The notes beneath the pieces are model-generated. The model was not told where the DNA came from. It made no database searches and saw nothing but the letters and a program-made list of their open reading frames with translations. This document shows positions 7,720 to 16,004 of a DNA stretch of 50,192 nt, piece by piece. Source of the stretch: Streptomyces sp. rh34 (GTDB lineage Bacteria; Actinomycetota; Actinomycetes; Streptomycetales; Streptomycetaceae); the NCBI RefSeq assembly GCF_002551245.1, contig NZ_NTGZ01000023.1, positions 1 to 50,192 of the forward strand, written 5' to 3'. Each line of letters begins with the position of its first letter. The stretch's first letter is position 1. A program made the position numbers and the translations under genes.

Positions 7720-8348
7720 ATCCGTAGTGATGAACGTGTCGCAGGAGCAGGGGTCTCTCGGAGCGTTCGGGTACCGGACCGTGACATCCGGGCGGGTCCC
7801 ACCGCCTGCCGACCGCCTGCAGACCGCCTGTCCGGCGCCGGCCTGGCGGGACCGGCCGCGGCCTTCCCGGCGGGAGCGTGCCGGGCATCGCGGCGCGGGT
7901 GCGCGGACGCGGGGCGCCCGCGTTCTCATTCGCCGGACAGACGGACAGGCCTTGGCCTAAGCTGTTCTCAACTGTCACAGCAGTCCGGTTCCGTATCAAG
8001 TCCCCTGCCATCCCATGCACATCTTCTGGTCATTCTTCACCCGGCGGATGAGCAACCGCATTGTCCTTCGCGTAGCCATCGAGGCGCTCCCGAAATCGCC
8101 CCGTATGTCACGAGAAGTCCCTTGCAACTTGAGTGCACTGTCCCCTTTTCGCGGAGATAGTCGCGCATGTCCTCGGCTCACTCCCCTGGGTGATCTGCCG
8201 CATACGCATAGTCCGTTCGGACCATTCAAGATTGGGCCCGAAGGGGGTGTTGTGCTGTCCCCACCTTCCGTAACGTCCTCAACTGGCAGCGGTGAATATG
8301 CCGCTACCGCCGTGGGGGAGCCTCGATTCGGGAGAGGACGGCGCCGGC
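7720..8348. promoter_or_regulatory. Long divergent intergenic region PBP/wblA
   Basis: About 630 bp lie between the divergent PBP and wblA genes. No credible gene is seen. A short palindrome GTCCGTTCGGAC lies at 8211-8222, and TAACGT at about 8269 could be a wblA -10 element. wblA regions are known for long leaders and multiple inputs, so most of this probably regulates wblA; no individual site is proven. Confidence 0.4.
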
Positions 8349-8699
8349 ATGGGCTGGGTAACCGACTGGAGTGCGCAGGCAGCCTGCCGCACTACCGATC
8401 CGGATGAACTGTTCGTACAAGGGGCAGCGCAGAACAGAGCCAAGGCGGTGTGCACCGGATGTCCGGTGCGGACCGAGTGCCTGGCCGATGCGCTCGACAA
8501 TCGCGTCGAATTCGGCGTGTGGGGCGGAATGACGGAGCGGGAGCGCCGCGCACTGCTGCGGCGCCGGCCCACCGTCACGTCCTGGCGCCGACTGCTGGAG
8601 ACCGCGCGCAGCGAATACGAGCGGTCCACCGGCATTCTGCCCGGAGTCATCGGGCTGGAGGACGAGGAACTGCACGAGACGTACGCGGCGGTCGGGTAG
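8349..8699 (+). CDS. wblA: WhiB-family iron-sulfur regulator WblA
   Basis: This 116-aa protein carries the four WhiB cysteines (C13, C35, C38, C44; CTGC then C), which hold a 4Fe-4S cluster, and the GVWGG turn at 56-60. A basic RERRALLRRRPT tail follows for DNA contact. Sequence and position beside the PBP gene and the ArsA pair match S. coelicolor WblA (SCO3579, from memory), a global regulator that slows antibiotic production and promotes sporulation. The start at MGWVTDW is chosen by family convention. An in-frame ATG at 8292 would add 19 residues unlike the family, and neither start has a strong ribosome site. Confidence 0.92.
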   Translation: MGWVTDWSAQAACRTTDPDELFVQGAAQNRAKAVCTGCPVRTECLADALDNRVEFGVWGGMTERERRALLRRRPTVTSWRRLLETARSEYERSTGILPGVIGLEDEELHETYAAVG

Positions 8700-8831
8700 G
8701 CGTCGACGCCGCCGGGCCGGCCCGTGTGCCGCCAGGTCGGGGCCGCTGTGCCACCTGATCAGGGCCGCGTGGCTCCGGATGGTGCTTGAGCTGCCTCGGT
8801 GGCGGTGTTACGCCGCCCCGGTGAACGGTGT

Positions 8832-10271
8832 CTACGCCGCTCCGGCAGGGGTCGGCGCGGAACCGTCCGCCAGGCGGTCGCCGATGGCCCGGAGGCCGTC
8901 CAGGTCGTGGACGTCGCCGGGCAGCGCTGCCACGGCCGTCACCGGCACCTCGGGGTGCAGCGCGGTGAAGCGGTCGCGGGTGCGGTGCTCGCGGGCGACG
9001 ATCTGCATGCGCTCGGCGTGCAGACGCAGCAGACCCGCCGTCAGTTCCTCGACGCCGAGGGCAACGTCGACGATCTCGTCAGTGGTCGCTCGGGCGGGGC
9101 CGGTCGCTTCGGCGGGGCCGGTCGCGGGTGTCGCGATGTTCTCGTGGGGCGGCTCGTTCTCCGTCGTGTCCTGGTGCTCGGCTGCGGGCTCGGGCCCGGA
9201 CGCCCGGCCGGCCTCGGGGGAGAGGAGCGGCTCGGTCGGTCCGGAAGCAGTGACCGCCGGGTCAGGGGCTTCCTGGTCACCAAGGCCAGCTTTCCCGGCC
9301 CTCTGATCCACAATGCGGGTGTCGTCAAGATTTTCCGCGGCGGCCAGAGCCTGCTCGGCCGAGAGCCGCGAAGCCTCGCTGCCGTGCACACGGTTGAGGA
9401 CCAGACCGGCCAGCGGCATCTTCTCGGCGGCCAGCCGTTCCACGAAATAGGCGGCCTCGCGCAGCGCGTCCTGCTCCGGCGTCGCCACCACGAGAAAGGC
9501 CGTGCCGGGCGCCTGGAGCAGCTTGTACGTGGCGTCCGCGCGGCTGCGGAAGCCACCGAACATGGTGTCCATCGCGGCGACGAACGTCTGGACGTCCCGC
9601 AGGAACTGACCCCCGAGCAGCTTGCCCAGCGTTCCGCTCATCATCGACATACCGACATTGAGGAATTTCATCCCGGCCCGGCCGCCCACCCTCGCGGGCG
9701 CCATCAGCAGCCGGATGAACTTCCCGTCGAGGAACGACCCGAGCCGCTTCGGCGCGTCCAGGAAGTCCAGCGCGGAGCGCGAGGGAGGGGTGTCGACGAC
9801 GATCAGGTCCCACGCGTCGCGCGCCCGCAGCTGCCCGAGCTTCTCCATCGCCATGTACTCCTGCGTACCGGCGAACCCGGCCGACAGGGACTGGTAGAAG
9901 GGGTTCTCCAGGATCGCCCTGGCCCGTTCGGCGTCCGCGTGCGCCTCGACGGTCTCGTCGAAGGTCCGCTTCATGTCGAGCATCATGGCGTGCAGTTCGC
10001 CCTCGCCGTCGATGCCGTCGACCCGCCTCGGCACGTTGTCCAGCCGGTCGATGCCCATGGACTGGGCGAGCCGGCGGGCCGGGTCGATGGTGAGGACGAC
10101 GACCTTCCGGCCGCGTTCGGCGGCCCGTACGCCGAGGGCGGCGGCGGTCGTGGTCTTGCCGACCCCGCCGGAGCCGCAGCACACGATGATCCGGATGCCG
10201 GGGTCGTCCAGCAACGCGTCCGTGTCCAGACCCGCCTCGGCCGCGGCCGTACCGGATGTGTCCGCTGTCAT
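8832..10271 (-). CDS. ArsA/Get3-family ATPase, first of a pair (BagB-like)
   Basis: This 479-aa protein has a deviant Walker A, GSGGVGKTT, at 34-42. Switch regions are TIDPARRLAQS and VVDTPPSRSALDFLD, and a helical domain rich in Met follows (MKFLNVGMSMMSGTLGKLL). Residues about 300-400 form a Pro/Glu/Ala-rich linker not usual in ArsA, then a conserved C-terminal segment. It lacks arsenite-binding cysteines, so arsenic transport is unlikely. From memory, the mycobacterial pair Rv3679/Rv3680 (BagAB, Get3-like) occupies the same place. It overlaps the upstream ATPase gene by 4 nt (ATGA), implying a stoichiometric complex. It is convergent with wblA. Confidence 0.88.
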   Translation of the reverse strand: MTADTSGTAAAEAGLDTDALLDDPGIRIIVCCGSGGVGKTTTAAALGVRAAERGRKVVVLTIDPARRLAQSMGIDRLDNVPRRVDGIDGEGELHAMMLDMKRTFDETVEAHADAERARAILENPFYQSLSAGFAGTQEYMAMEKLGQLRARDAWDLIVVDTPPSRSALDFLDAPKRLGSFLDGKFIRLLMAPARVGGRAGMKFLNVGMSMMSGTLGKLLGGQFLRDVQTFVAAMDTMFGGFRSRADATYKLLQAPGTAFLVVATPEQDALREAAYFVERLAAEKMPLAGLVLNRVHGSEASRLSAEQALAAAENLDDTRIVDQRAGKAGLGDQEAPDPAVTASGPTEPLLSPEAGRASGPEPAAEHQDTTENEPPHENIATPATGPAEATGPARATTDEIVDVALGVEELTAGLLRLHAERMQIVAREHRTRDRFTALHPEVPVTAVAALPGDVHDLDGLRAIGDRLADGSAPTPAGAA

Positions 10272-11242
10272 GCGTCCCCCTCTTCCCCCGCGCCCTGCTT
10301 ACGGAGCTCCGTGGCCAGGTCGTGCAGCGTGGCGAGATCCACCCCGTCACCGATCAACGGCAGCTCCGCCGTCGGCAGCCCGAGACCGGCCAGTACCGCG
10401 CGCTGCTCCCGCTCCAGGCCGACCCGCTCGGCGTGCTCGGCCGCCTGCTCGACCAGGGGACGCACGAGCGCTGCGGAACCGGTTACTCCGGCCCGGGTCA
10501 GCGTTCTGGCGATCTCCTTGCGGCGGCCGTCGGCGGCGGTGCGCAGGGCGTCCTCGTCGAGCAGGTGCGGGCGGACCATGTTCACGAAGACGCTGCCCAC
10601 GGGCAGTTCGGCGGCGCGCAGCTCGGCGATGCCGTCCGCGGTCTCCTGGACCGGCATCTCCTCCAGGAGGGTCACCAGGTGGACCGCGGTCTGCGGGGAC
10701 TTCAGGAGCCGCATCACGGCCTGGGCCTGGTTGTGTATGGGGCCGATCCGGGCCAGCCCGGCGACCTCGTCGTTGACGTTCAGGAAGCGGGTGATCCGGC
10801 CGGTCGGCGGGGCGTCCATGATCACGTGGTCGTAGACGAACCGGCCCTGCTTGTCCTTGCGGCGTACGGCTTCGCACGCCTTGCCGGTCAGCAGGACGTC
10901 CCGGACGCCGGGCGCGATGGTGGTGGCGAAGTCGATCGCGCCGAGCTTCTTCAGCGCCCGGCCCGCGCTGCCCAGCTTGTAGAACATCTGGAGGTAGTCG
11001 AGGAGCGCGCGCTCGGCGTCGATCGCCAGCGCGTGCACCTCGCCGCCGCCCGGCGCGACGGCGATCTTGCGCTCCTCGTAGGGGAGCGCGTCGGAACCGA
11101 AGAGCTGGGCGATGCCCTGCCTGCCCTCGACCTCGACGAGGAGGGTGCGCCTGCCCTCGGTCGCGAGGGCGAGCGCGAGGGCGGCGGCGACCGTGGTCTT
11201 ACCGGTGCCGCCCTTGCCGCTGACGACCTGGAACCTGCTCAC
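10268..11242 (-). CDS. ArsA/Get3-family ATPase, second of a pair (BagA-like)
   Basis: This 324-aa protein has Walker A GKGGTGKTT at 9-17, a switch I-like LLVEVEGRQGIAQLFG, switch II-like VIMDAPPTGRITRFL and adenine-contact VFVNMVRP. It is shorter than its partner and lacks the long linker. GTG at 11242 follows TAGGCT by 7 nt, so the two-gene transcript probably begins at or next to the start codon. Translation then couples into the second ATPase gene by ATGA overlap. The best-known relatives form a heterodimer or higher complex that handles hydrophobic cargo or regulates metabolism; the client in Streptomyces is unknown. Confidence 0.88.
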   Translation of the reverse strand: MSRFQVVSGKGGTGKTTVAAALALALATEGRRTLLVEVEGRQGIAQLFGSDALPYEERKIAVAPGGGEVHALAIDAERALLDYLQMFYKLGSAGRALKKLGAIDFATTIAPGVRDVLLTGKACEAVRRKDKQGRFVYDHVIMDAPPTGRITRFLNVNDEVAGLARIGPIHNQAQAVMRLLKSPQTAVHLVTLLEEMPVQETADGIAELRAAELPVGSVFVNMVRPHLLDEDALRTAADGRRKEIARTLTRAGVTGSAALVRPLVEQAAEHAERVGLEREQRAVLAGLGLPTAELPLIGDGVDLATLHDLATELRKQGAGEEGDA

Positions 11243-11249
11243 GTATTCG

Positions 11250-11255
11250 AGCCTA
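11250..11255 (-). promoter_or_regulatory. -10 hexamer TAGGCT of ArsA-pair operon
   Basis: TAGGCT lies 7 nt before the GTG at 11242 and no Shine-Dalgarno is present. It is divergent from TACAGT at 11302. Confidence 0.45.
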
Positions 11256-11301
11256 ACCAGTCCGGCCCCGGCCTACGCACGGGACCGTACGTGCCAGGCG
11301 T

Positions 11302-11307
11302 TACAGT
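11302..11307 (+). promoter_or_regulatory. -10 hexamer TACAGT of DUF4177/RidA operon
   Basis: TACAGT lies 7 nt before the ATG at 11315 and no ribosome site is present. Confidence 0.4.
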
Positions 11308-11314
11308 CGGGCCC

Positions 11315-11473
11315 ATGACCAAGTGGGAATACGCGACCGTGCCGCTTCTCGTGCACGCGACCAAGCAGATTCTGGACACCTGGGGCGAGGACGGCTGGGA
11401 GCTGGTCCAGGTCGTTCCCGGCCCGAACAACCCCGAGCAGCTCGTGGCCTACCTGAAGCGGGAGAAGGCGTAG
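11315..11473 (+). CDS. DUF4177 small protein
   Basis: This 52-aa protein begins MTKWEYATVPL and contains the GEDGWELVQVVPG core of the DUF4177 family. Such proteins are short, soluble beta-alpha units of unknown function. The gene starts leaderless behind TACAGT and its TAG stop overlaps the first base of the following GTG, so it is translationally coupled to the RidA-family gene. The same DUF4177-RidA pair is found beside the ArsA pair in mycobacteria (from memory). Confidence 0.88.
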   Translation: MTKWEYATVPLLVHATKQILDTWGEDGWELVQVVPGPNNPEQLVAYLKREKA

Positions 11474-11943
11474 TGGCGGGCGCCGTCGAGGCGCGGCTCG
11501 CCGAGCTCGGCCTGACCCTGCCCGCCGTCGTGCCGCCGCTGGCCTCGTACCAGCCGGCCGTGCGGTCCGGGGTGTACGTGTACACCTCGGGCCAGCTGCC
11601 GATGGTGGACGGCAAGCTCGCCGTCACCGGCAAGGTCGGCGCCGAGGTCACGCCGGACGAGGCGAAGGAGCTCGCGAAGACCTGCGCGCTCAACGCGCTG
11701 GCCGCCGTGAAGTCGATCGCCGGCGACCTGGACCGGATCAGGAGCGTCGTGAAGGTCGTGGGCTTCGTCGCCTCGGCGTCCGACTTCACCGGCCAGCCCG
11801 CCGTGATCAACGGCGCCAGCGAGCTGCTGGGCGCCGTCCTCGGCGACAAGGGCGTGCACGCCCGCAGCGCCGTGGGCGTCGCCGTGCTGCCGCTGGACGC
11901 GCCGGTCGAGGTCGAGGTCCAGGTGGAACTCGTCGACGCCTGA
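11473..11943 (+). CDS. RidA/YjgF-family protein
   Basis: This 156-aa protein starts at GTG 11473, overlapping the DUF4177 stop by one base. Core RidA features are VYVYTSGQLP, the TCALNALAAVKS helix, VVKVVGFVAS and the RSAVGVAVLPLDAPVEVEVQVEL C-terminal strands. Classical RidA deaminates enamine/imine intermediates using an Arg near the C-terminus; here the R in ARSAVGV is a candidate. The branch with a longer N-terminus often differs from true RidA in specificity, so catalytic activity is unproven. Confidence 0.88.
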   Translation: MAGAVEARLAELGLTLPAVVPPLASYQPAVRSGVYVYTSGQLPMVDGKLAVTGKVGAEVTPDEAKELAKTCALNALAAVKSIAGDLDRIRSVVKVVGFVASASDFTGQPAVINGASELLGAVLGDKGVHARSAVGVAVLPLDAPVEVEVQVELVDA

Positions 11944-12071
11944 GTACCCCTCGTCGCTCGTCCTTCCGATCCCGTCCGGTCACCTCGACCGGGCGGGATC
12001 GGTCGTGTGGGTACGGGGCGTGCCGGGCGAGTACGGGGCATGCCGGGCCACCGCGACGATCGGGGAGCCTC

Positions 12072-12100
12072 TCGAACATCGGCGCGGTTCCGGATAGCCT
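12072..12100 (+). promoter_or_regulatory. Promoter of Nudix/MBL operon, leaderless
   Basis: TCGAAC (12072-12077), a 17-bp spacer and TAGCCT (12095-12100) lie 6 nt before the ATG at 12107. This is the best -35/-10 pair among the leaderless starts here. Confidence 0.5.
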
Positions 12101-12106
12101 CCGGCC

Positions 12107-13036
12107 ATGTCCCAAGGTCAGTGGTACCCCCCGGAATGGCCCGACCGGATCCGGGCCCTCGCCGCCGGTGAGCTGACGGCCGTGGCACCCAGGCGGGCCG
12201 CCACCGTGATGCTGCTCCGCGATCCGGGCGGGCCCGAGGCGAACGGGACGGGTGGCGGTCCGGGCGGGACCGGAGCGCCCGGTGGTCCTGTCGTGCACAT
12301 GTTGCGCCGGCGGACCTCCATGGCATTCGCCGGAGGCGCGTACGCCTATCCGGGTGGCGGAGTCGATCCGCGCGACGACGACCGGCTGATCGGGTGGGCC
12401 GGGCCCCCGCTGGAGCACTGGGCCGCCCGGCTCGGCGTGGCGACGGTCACCGAGGCGCAGGCCGTCGTCTGCGCGGCGGTGCGCGAGACGTTCGAGGAGG
12501 CGGGCGTCCTCCTCGCCGGGCCGACCGCCGGAACCGTGGTCGGCGACACGACCGGGGAGGACTGGGAGGCCGACCGGGAGGCGCTGGTCGCCCGGGACCT
12601 GTCCTTCGCGGAGTTCCTGGACCGGCGCGGCCTGGTGCTGCGCTCGGACCTGCTGGGCGCCTGGGCGCGCTGGATCACCCCGGAGTTCGAACCTCGCCGG
12701 TACGACACCTGGTTCTTCGTCGCCGCGCTCCCCGAGGGGCAGCGCACCCGGGACGTCTCCACCGAGGCCGACCGCACGGTGTGGATCGCCCCCGCCGAGG
12801 CGGCCCGCCGCTATGACCTGGGTGAGCTGCTGATGATGCCGCCCACCGTGACCACGCTGCGGGCCCTCGCGCCGTTCAGGACGGCCGCCGAGGCGCTCGG
12901 GGCGGCCGACGGGCAGGACATGACCCCGGTCCTCGCGCAGGCCCGCCTGGAGGGCGGTGAGCTGGTGCTGAGCTGGCCGGGGCACGACGAGTTCACCAAG
13001 CACGTGCCCGCGGCGGGCGGAGGTGGTGGAGCGTGA
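12107..13036 (+). CDS. Nudix hydrolase
   Basis: This 309-aa protein has a split Nudix box: YPGGGVDPRDDD at about 81-92, then, after an insert of about 33 residues, AAVRETFEEAGVLL at 124-136, supplying the Glu residues that bind Mg2+. The insert and length fit the actinobacterial Nudix group related to mammalian NUDT19/RP2-type CoA diphosphatases, so a nucleoside- or CoA-diphosphate substrate is plausible but unproven. Residues 40-60 are a Gly/Pro linker. The stop overlaps the next gene's GTG by 4 nt (GTGA). Confidence 0.88.
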   Translation: MSQGQWYPPEWPDRIRALAAGELTAVAPRRAATVMLLRDPGGPEANGTGGGPGGTGAPGGPVVHMLRRRTSMAFAGGAYAYPGGGVDPRDDDRLIGWAGPPLEHWAARLGVATVTEAQAVVCAAVRETFEEAGVLLAGPTAGTVVGDTTGEDWEADREALVARDLSFAEFLDRRGLVLRSDLLGAWARWITPEFEPRRYDTWFFVAALPEGQRTRDVSTEADRTVWIAPAEAARRYDLGELLMMPPTVTTLRALAPFRTAAEALGAADGQDMTPVLAQARLEGGELVLSWPGHDEFTKHVPAAGGGGGA

Positions 13037-13869
13037 GCGACGCGGCAGCCCTGCCCGGACAGCCGCGCGGAACCGTGGTCTCCGGCCCCGCGACCGCCCG
13101 TACGGTCAACGTCCTCGCGCCCAACCCGTCCGCGATGACGCTCGACGGGACGAACACCTGGATCGTGGCCGAGCCCGACTCCGGTCTCGCGGTCGTCATC
13201 GATCCCGGGCCGCTCGACGACGTCCACCTGAGGGCGGTGATCGAGGCGGTGGAGCGGTCCGGGCGGCGCGTGGGCCTCACGCTGCTCACCCATGGCCACC
13301 CGGACCACGCGGAGGGCGCGGGCCGGTTCGCGGAGCTGACGGGGACGAAGGTGCGGGCCCTGGACGCCGAGCTGCGGCTGGGCGACGAGGGCCTCGCGGC
13401 GGGCGACGTGATCACCACCGGCGGCCTGGAGCTGCGCGTCGTGCCGACGCCCGGGCACACCGCGGACTCGCTCTCGTTCCATCTGCCCGCCGACCGGGCG
13501 GTGCTGACGGGCGACACGATCCTCGGCCGCGGCACGACGGTGGTCGCGCACCCGGACGGGCGGCTCGGCGACTACCTGGACTCGCTCAGGCGGCTGCGGT
13601 CGCTGACGGTCGACGACGGCGTCCACACGGTGCTGCCGGGCCACGGTCCGGTGCTGGAGGACGCGCAGGGGGCGGTGGAGTTCTACCTGGCCCACCGCGC
13701 GCACCGCCTCGCCCAGGTGGAGACGGCGGTGGAGGCCGGGCACCGTACGCCGTCGGAGGTGGTGGCGAAGGTGTACGCCGAGGTGGACCGTTCCCTGTGG
13801 CCGGCCGCCGAGCTGTCGGTGCGGGCACAGCTGGAGTACCTGACCGAGCACGGGCTGATCCAGAGCTGA
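13033..13869 (+). CDS. MBL-fold metallo-hydrolase (LACTB2-like)
   Basis: This 278-aa protein carries the dinuclear zinc motif THGHPDH at 86-92, further ligands in PTPGHTADS and TGDTILG, and LPGHGPV. The order and the C-terminal winged-helix-like segment (HRTPSEVVAKVYAEV...) resemble LACTB2/beta-lactamase-like-2 hydrolases, some of which are ribonucleases. GTG 13033 is translationally coupled to the Nudix gene. A strong hairpin ends the unit, opposed to crp. Confidence 0.9.
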   Translation: MSDAAALPGQPRGTVVSGPATARTVNVLAPNPSAMTLDGTNTWIVAEPDSGLAVVIDPGPLDDVHLRAVIEAVERSGRRVGLTLLTHGHPDHAEGAGRFAELTGTKVRALDAELRLGDEGLAAGDVITTGGLELRVVPTPGHTADSLSFHLPADRAVLTGDTILGRGTTVVAHPDGRLGDYLDSLRRLRSLTVDDGVHTVLPGHGPVLEDAQGAVEFYLAHRAHRLAQVETAVEAGHRTPSEVVAKVYAEVDRSLWPAAELSVRAQLEYLTEHGLIQS

Positions 13870-13885
13870 GCCGGCCCGTGCACGG

Positions 13886-13941
13886 CGAAGGGCCCCGCCG
13901 ACGGAGGTACGGGGTACGTACCCGGTCGGCGGGGCCCTTCG
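13886..13941. terminator. Bidirectional terminator between MBL-fold gene and crp
   Basis: A 17-bp perfect stem, CGAAGGGCCCCGCCGAC with its complement, encloses a loop that itself contains GGTAC/GTACC repeats. It separates two convergent genes. Confidence 0.8.
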
Positions 13942-13956
13942 CGTACGGAGACGGGG

Positions 13957-14631
13957 TCAGCGCGAACGCTTCGCCAGCCGCTCCACGTCCAGCAGGATGA
14001 CCGCCCGGGCCTCAAGACGCAGCCAGCCGCGGCCCGCGAAGTCCGCGAGCGCCTTGTTGACCGTCTCGCGGGAGGCGCCGACCAGCTGGGCCAGCTCCTC
14101 CTGGGTGAGGTCGTGCACGACGTGGATGCCTTCCTCGGACTGGACGCCGAAGCGGCGCGACAGGTCCAGGAGGGCGCGGGCGACACGGCCCGGCACATCG
14201 GAGAAGACCAGGTCGGACATCTGGTCGTTGGTCTTGCGCAGCCGCCGGGCGACCGCGCGCAGCAGAGCGGTGGCCACCTCGGGCCGGGCGTTCAGCCAGG
14301 GCTGCAGGTCGCCGTGGCCGAGGCCGAGCAGCTTGACCTCGGTCAGCGCGGAGGCGGTCGCCGTGCGCGGGCCGGGGTCGAAGAGCGACAGCTCCCCGAT
14401 CAGCTCGCCGGGGCCGAGCACGGCCAGCATGTTCTCGCGCCCGTCGGGTGAGGTGCGGTGGAGCTTCACCTTGCCCTCGGTGACCACGTACAGGCGGTCA
14501 CCCTGGTCGCCCTCGTGGAACAGCGCGTCTCCGCGCGCGAGGGTCACCTCACTCATCGAGGCGCGGAGCTCCGCGGCCTGCTCATCATCGAGCGCCGCGA
14601 AAAGCGGGGCGCGCCGCAGAACGTCGTCCAC
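13957..14631 (-). CDS. crp: Crp/Fnr-family transcription regulator Crp
   Basis: This 224-aa protein has an N-terminal cyclic-nucleotide-binding barrel (FHEGDQGDRLYVV, then GELIGELSLFDPGPRTATA, the phosphate-binding cassette with R and T). A dimer helix follows, then a C-terminal winged helix with TQEELAQLVGASRETVNKAL as the recognition region. It corresponds to S. coelicolor Crp (SCO3571, from memory), which controls germination, growth and antibiotic precursor supply. GTG 14631 has the ribosome site AAGGAGAG. It is divergent from nth across about 180 bp. Confidence 0.93.
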   Translation of the reverse strand: MDDVLRRAPLFAALDDEQAAELRASMSEVTLARGDALFHEGDQGDRLYVVTEGKVKLHRTSPDGRENMLAVLGPGELIGELSLFDPGPRTATASALTEVKLLGLGHGDLQPWLNARPEVATALLRAVARRLRKTNDQMSDLVFSDVPGRVARALLDLSRRFGVQSEEGIHVVHDLTQEELAQLVGASRETVNKALADFAGRGWLRLEARAVILLDVERLAKRSR

Positions 14632-14803
14632 GAATTCTCTCCTTGTCGGCCTGTCCAGGGAACCGTGGTCCCCATCATGCCGGACGGTAAAACAGTGCGA
14701 TCAATCACAAACCAGTTTGACGCACGGGCGTGCCGGACCCTACGGCAGGGGGCCGATCGGGGGCGGATGTGCCGTGGCAGCGGTGGTTGTCGGTGCCTGG
14801 CTC

Positions 14804-14809
14804 TAGGCT
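14804..14809 (+). promoter_or_regulatory. -10 hexamer TAGGCT of nth, leaderless
   Basis: TAGGCT lies exactly 6 nt before the GTG at 14816, with no ribosome site. Confidence 0.4.
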
Positions 14810-14815
14810 GGCCGG

Positions 14816-15949
14816 GTGTCCAGAACGCCGGGGAGAGCGCGGTCCAAGGGGGTCGACGAGGTGCTGAAGGGCAGTAATTCCGCTGTGGGCGAACAGCCTC
14901 GGCCGCGCCCCGGGATTGCCGCGAATGGCTCCCTCGGAGGCGCGCACGGCTCCCCCGGAGAGCCAGGGAAGAAGCCGCTCCGGAAGTCGGCCAGGAGGTC
15001 CGCAGTGCCATCGTCGTCATCATCCACACCCGGCGAATCCGGTGAATCCGGCACGTCCGGTAAACCGGGCGAGGCTGCCGCGGCGCGCAAGGAGGCCACG
15101 ACGCGCAAGGAGGCCACGGCCACGGCGGCCACCGCGCGTACGGCGGCTGCGGCCAAGGCTGCCGCGGTGCGCAAGGCGCCGAAGGCGGAGTCGCACCTCG
15201 CAATGGTCCGCCGGGCGCGCCGGATCAACCGCGAGCTCGCCGAGGTCTATCCGTACGCCCATCCCGAGCTGGACTTCCGTAACCCGTTCGAGCTCCTCGT
15301 GGCCACGGTCCTCTCCGCCCAGACCACCGACCTGAGGGTCAACCAGACCACCCCCGCGCTCTTCGCCGCCTACCCCACGCCCGAGGACATGGCGGCGGCC
15401 GTGCCGGAGGAGATGGAGGAGATCATCCGGCCGACCGGGTTCTTCCGGGCGAAGACCAAGTCGCTGCTCGGCCTCTCGGCCGCGCTCCGGGACGAGTTCG
15501 GCGGTGAGGTCCCGGGACGTCTGGAGGACCTGGTGAAGCTGCCAGGCGTCGGCCGCAAGACCGCCAACGTGGTCCTGGGCAACGCCTTCGGCGTCCCCGG
15601 CATCACCGTCGACACGCACTTCGGTCGTCTGGTGCGGCGCTGGAAGTGGACCGACGAGGAGGACCCGGTGAAGGTCGAGGCGGTCGTCGCCGGGATCTTC
15701 CCGAAGAGCGAGTGGACGATGCTCTCGCACCGGGTGGTGTTCCACGGCCGCCGGATCTGCCACGCCCGCAAGCCCGCCTGCGGGGCCTGCCCCATCGCCC
15801 CGCTCTGCCCTTCGTACGGGGAGGGCGAGACCGATCCGGAGAAGGCCGGGAAGCTCCTGAAGTACGAGATGGGCGGCTATCCGGGCCAGCGGCTCAGCCC
15901 GCCCGCCGACTACCCGGGAAAGCCCGCACCCGCGCTCGGGGCGGGGTGA
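14816..15949 (+). CDS. nth: Endonuclease III, long N-terminal extension
   Basis: This 377-aa DNA glycosylase/AP lyase removes oxidised pyrimidines. The helix-hairpin-helix [12 protein letters not shown] contains catalytic Lys248, and VDTHFGRL contains Asp266. The 4Fe-4S cluster is held by C315, C322, C325 and C331 (C-x6-C-x2-C-x5-C). The first about 125 residues are absent from ordinary Nth (about 210-220 aa): Ser/Gly-rich, then Ala/Lys repeats such as [11 protein letters not shown], which could bind nucleic acid. There are two plausible starts. GTG 14816 lies 6 nt after TAGGCT (leaderless). In-frame GTG 15005 has a perfect AGGAGG at 14993-14998, 6 nt upstream, giving 314 aa. Confidence 0.93.
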   Translation: MSRTPGRARSKGVDEVLKGSNSAVGEQPRPRPGIAANGSLGGAHGSPGEPGKKPLRKSARRSAVPSSSSSTPGESGESGTSGKPGEAAAARKEATTRKEATATAATARTAAAAKAAAVRKAPKAESHLAMVRRARRINRELAEVYPYAHPELDFRNPFELLVATVLSAQTTDLRVNQTTPALFAAYPTPEDMAAAVPEEMEEIIRPTGFFRAKTKSLLGLSAALRDEFGGEVPGRLEDLVKLPGVGRKTANVVLGNAFGVPGITVDTHFGRLVRRWKWTDEEDPVKVEAVVAGIFPKSEWTMLSHRVVFHGRRICHARKPACGACPIAPLCPSYGEGETDPEKAGKLLKYEMGGYPGQRLSPPADYPGKPAPALGAG

Positions 15950-16004
15950 GGGTCACCCCCTCGCCCTCGCCTTCACTCCTCAGGACGGAACGGCTCGGAA
16001 CGAA

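Noticed and set aside
8832..11242. ArsA pair as an arsenic efflux operon
   Set aside because: There are no arsenite-binding cysteines and no arsB, arsC or arsR neighbours.
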